Shown here: positions 8,259 to 10,414 of the stretch, one piece after another
Numbering within the stretch: position 1 is the first letter of the stretch
Layout: every line of letters starts with the position of its first letter
Assembly (NCBI GenBank): GCA_003167015.1
Contig: PMUF01000649.1
Span: 1-10,414, forward strand
DNA length: 10,414 nt
Direction: 5' to 3'
Origin: Chitinophagaceae bacterium
GTDB lineage: Bacteria > Bacteroidota > Bacteroidia > Chitinophagales > Chitinophagaceae
Program-made: the position numbers and the translations under genes
Notes under the pieces: generated by a model
What the model saw: only the letters and a program-made list of their open reading frames with translations
Told to the model about the DNA's origin: nothing
Database searches by the model: none

Positions 8259-10160
8259 ATGATAACACCCAGCTTTTTCAGGAAGGTCCGGCTGCTGATC
8301 CTGCTGACGTTCCTGCCCCTGGCAAGCCTCTTCGCTGCCAGCGAATCTTATGTCCAGAGCCTGACCGGGCATTTGAAAAAAGGTGATTCCGTGACCGTGA
8401 TCGACGATAAGTTCCAGAACCTGCCGTTGGATCAGTGGAACCAGCTAAAACACCTGTCCATCGACGATATCATCACCTTCGAGCTGCGGAAGGATACCAG
8501 CCTGAACTATCATACAAAGCCCTTTAGCTGCACACTGAATGTGACCATCAAGTACTTCACCAGCCGGGACCAGCAGACACCCACCGAGATCGATAATATT
8601 AACCTGGTGGTCAGGTATGATACGGCAAAGGGCAAGTCCTATGCCGACGTCGCCCGTTACCGATTCAAGAACGCCTTCAAGGTTACAGTTATCATCAATT
8701 CCATCAATTCGCCTCAATGGGGGGACAAGCTGCCGGATGTATTCCGGCTGAAGGACCAGATCGTGGTGGAGCGTAAATATCCTTTCGACTCGCGGAGCAA
8801 GGGAAACCTGCATCTGGGCGCTTTCGAGCCGGTGGAACCCATGGATTTGCTGGTGGCCAGTGGCCCAAATGAACTGGAGCAGCCCGATCCCATTGGCGAT
8901 CCCATCGGGGTACAGCTGGTCAACGGACAATTGATCATCTCCTGGGACCCGTCGGCGTTCAGCGGCGCCGAAGAATACGACCTTGAGTGGACCTTTGTAG
9001 ACAGCATGAGCGTCTGGGGGACGGCCATTGAGAACCAATATGGCGGCCAGGGGCCTTTTACCATCCCTGCTGCTACGGAGACGCAATGGATGACCCATAA
9101 TTCCACCCGGGTGACAGTCACCTACTCTCCCTACACGATCAACCTGCCTTACCAGAGTGGTTATGTGCTGGTACGAATGAGAAGTGCAACTTACCAGGCT
9201 GTCACTAACCTCAGGTTAACCGGCGGATGGGTATATACAATAGACGACCAGGGCCACTCCGCAGTAGCGGTGGTGCCTTACAACGAGCGAAATCTGAATT
9301 GGCAGTACACCGGCGCCTTTGCGGAAGAGGGTAAGCGTAAGGAGGTGACCACTTATTATGATGGTTCCCAGCGAAGCCGGCAATCCGTAATGGTCAATAA
9401 CAGCGACCTTACTTATAAGTCCGACGGTTCGCTCAGTCCGACCGCCGTGGTACAGGAGACCATCTACGATCTCATGGGGCGCCCGGCTGTCAATATCCTG
9501 CCGGCGCCCACGAAGAGCAATATCCTTAACTATGTCCCATCGTTCAACCAGAATAACTCCAATACGCCGTTCAACTATGCGAATATCCATATTGACAACG
9601 GCAACAATGTCACGTCCTGTGCGATCTCCGGCGACCCTATGAACACGATAAGCGGAGCCTCGCAATACTATTCGCCTTCTAACAGCTTCCTGGATGCGCA
9701 GAACCTCGTGAACTATTATTTTAATCCCTATATCCCCGACGCCCAACAGTTTCCCTATTCCCTTACGCAGTATACGCCCGACAATACGGGGCGGGTCGCC
9801 AGACAAGGCGGAGTGGGACCGATTTTGCAGGCCGGGGGGGCCAATGATACCCGTTATTTCTATGGCAAGCCAACGATCACGGAATTGCAGCGGATGTTCG
9901 GCATGGAGGCGGGTGATGCTTCGCATTACCTGAAGAACATGGTCATCGACCCCAATGGCCAGGCGAGCGTCAGCTATATCGATGCCAATGGAAAGACGAT
10001 CGCGACGGCATTGGCCGGGAACGCCCCCCCAACGATGGATTCCTTGCCCGGCAACAATTCCAGCGCCATATCGCCGGTCAACGACGTCCTCATCCAGCCG
10101 GCAGACTTCACTATAGATGCCGGCAACCTGTTGATGAGCGCGACCTCCACTTATATGTAG
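8259..10160 (+). CDS. Exported Rhs-family protein, N-terminal 633 codons, ending at an in-frame TAG
   Basis: Residues 1-26 form a Sec signal peptide (FFRKVRLLILLTFLPLASLFA, charge then hydrophobic core, cleavage about LFA/ASE). Residues about 30-210 are an unassigned beta-rich region. About 217-340 resembles a fibronectin type III-like module (QLIISWDPSAFSGAEEYDLEW). Residues about 345-420 hold the start of the Rhs region known from Bacteroidota (related to the DUF6443-type entry region): NWQYTGAFAEEGKRKEV, YYDGSQRSRQSV at 366-377 and IYDLMGRPAVNILPAPT at 402-418. Residues about 533-588 include IDPNGQASVSYIDANGKTIA, a YD-like repeat. Relatives are usually much longer. The stop is a TAG at codon 634, and coding character continues in the same frame after it (see next entry), so this is either a nonsense-interrupted gene, a sequencing error or a suppressed codon. 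The start lies 3 nt after the previous stop, without a Shine-Dalgarno sequence. Confidence 0.8.
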   Translation: MITPSFFRKVRLLILLTFLPLASLFAASESYVQSLTGHLKKGDSVTVIDDKFQNLPLDQWNQLKHLSIDDIITFELRKDTSLNYHTKPFSCTLNVTIKYFTSRDQQTPTEIDNINLVVRYDTAKGKSYADVARYRFKNAFKVTVIINSINSPQWGDKLPDVFRLKDQIVVERKYPFDSRSKGNLHLGAFEPVEPMDLLVASGPNELEQPDPIGDPIGVQLVNGQLIISWDPSAFSGAEEYDLEWTFVDSMSVWGTAIENQYGGQGPFTIPAATETQWMTHNSTRVTVTYSPYTINLPYQSGYVLVRMRSATYQAVTNLRLTGGWVYTIDDQGHSAVAVVPYNERNLNWQYTGAFAEEGKRKEVTTYYDGSQRSRQSVMVNNSDLTYKSDGSLSPTAVVQETIYDLMGRPAVNILPAPTKSNILNYVPSFNQNNSNTPFNYANIHIDNGNNVTSCAISGDPMNTISGASQYYSPSNSFLDAQNLVNYYFNPYIPDAQQFPYSLTQYTPDNTGRVARQGGVGPILQAGGANDTRYFYGKPTITELQRMFGMEAGDASHYLKNMVIDPNGQASVSYIDANGKTIATALAGNAPPTMDSLPGNNSSAISPVNDVLIQPADFTIDAGNLLMSATSTYM

Positions 10161-10414
10161 GAGACAACGGCCGGCACTTACAGCCTGCAATATTCCGTCA
10201 ACCCCCTGGCGCTGGTGACCTCCTATGCCGACGGCGCCAGCCAGCTCTGCAACAATTGCTATTATACGATGGCCGTAAAGATCACCGATCCCTGCGGCAC
10301 TTTGGTGGATAGTTCCACCACCACCCCTTTTACCATCGATGATTTTACCTGTTATGTGAATCCTCAACCGGTGACCCAGACGGTGCACTTCACCGTGGGC
10401 CAGCTGGGCACCTA
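10161..10414 (+). pseudogene. Continuation of the Rhs-family gene beyond the in-frame TAG (3' end off the window)
   Basis: Directly after the TAG the same frame gives 84 further sense codons to the window edge, with no other stop. The peptide includes ETTAGTYSLQYSVNPLALV and then a cysteine pattern, CNNCYY followed by ITDPCG and later FTCYVNP (cysteines at codons 664, 667, 679 and 698 if read through). This pattern is, from memory, typical of the same region in Bacteroidota Rhs-type proteins. There is no signal peptide or plausible new start near the TAG; the first in-frame ATG is at 10269, inside the cysteine-containing stretch. It is therefore the next part of the upstream gene and not a new one. 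Whether it is translated depends on whether the TAG is real and read through. Confidence 0.75.

Noticed and set aside
8069..8386. 105-codon + strand frame spanning the junction between the 256-aa gene and the Rhs gene
   Set aside because: It overlaps two better-supported genes out of frame, lacks a signal peptide or domain, and would conflict with both coding frames.
10158..10160. TAG read as pyrrolysine or as a globally recoded codon
   Set aside because: Neighbouring genes end normally with TGA or TAA, nothing in the window suggests a pyrrolysine system, and a single C-to-T change or an error is simpler. Recoding cannot be excluded from this window.
9216..10388. 390-codon open frame on the minus strand
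   Set aside because: It lies exactly in codon register opposite the Rhs gene; in that register it would stop only at sense-strand TTA, CTA or TCA codons, which are rare here. The translation has no signal, domain or family resemblance.
1..10414. RNA genes, CRISPR arrays, insertion sequences, attachment sites
   Set aside because: No tRNA-like cloverleaf, rRNA sequence, spaced direct repeats, transposase or flanking inverted repeats were seen on either strand by eye.

Overview
The window looks like chromosomal sequence from a Bacteroidota bacterium, most likely in or near the Chitinophagaceae. This is inferred from the protein families (very large Sec-exported Rhs/YD-type cell-surface proteins of the kind common in that group), the lack of clear Shine-Dalgarno sequences before the starts, and the moderately GC-rich coding style. 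No taxonomic marker gene is present, so the assignment is indirect.

Everything readable lies on the + strand and is tightly packed, as in one operon: (1) the last 63 codons of an unrecognised protein (to 193), overlapping by ATGA (4 nt) with (2) a 161-residue predicted lipoprotein (190-675); 8 nt later (3) a 2257-residue exported giant protein (684-7457) with an SpvB/Rhs-like N-terminus, a DNRLRE-like domain, a jelly-roll carbohydrate-binding-like domain and a YD-type C-terminal end; 27 nt later (4) a 256-residue exported protein, possibly LolA-like (7485-8255); 3 nt later (5) an exported Rhs-family protein (8259 onward) that stops at an in-frame TAG at 10158-10160, although the same frame stays clearly coding to the end of the window. 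No RNA gene, CRISPR array, insertion sequence, convincing promoter or terminator was found, and no stretch over 300 bases lacks a gene.

The layout alternates small exported protein, giant, small exported protein, giant. The first giant has the N-terminal sequence type that begins SpvB/TcB-like shells but few Rhs repeats. The second begins with adaptor-like sequence followed by the Rhs/YD start region. One reading is a two-component surface Rhs system with dedicated small envelope partners. This is inference: the C-terminus of the second giant, where a toxin or other variable effector would sit, lies outside the window.

The points most worth a second look are the lone amber codon inside the second Rhs gene, the DNRLRE-like segment with its own codon style and an 18-bp tandem repeat, and the paired small/giant organisation.
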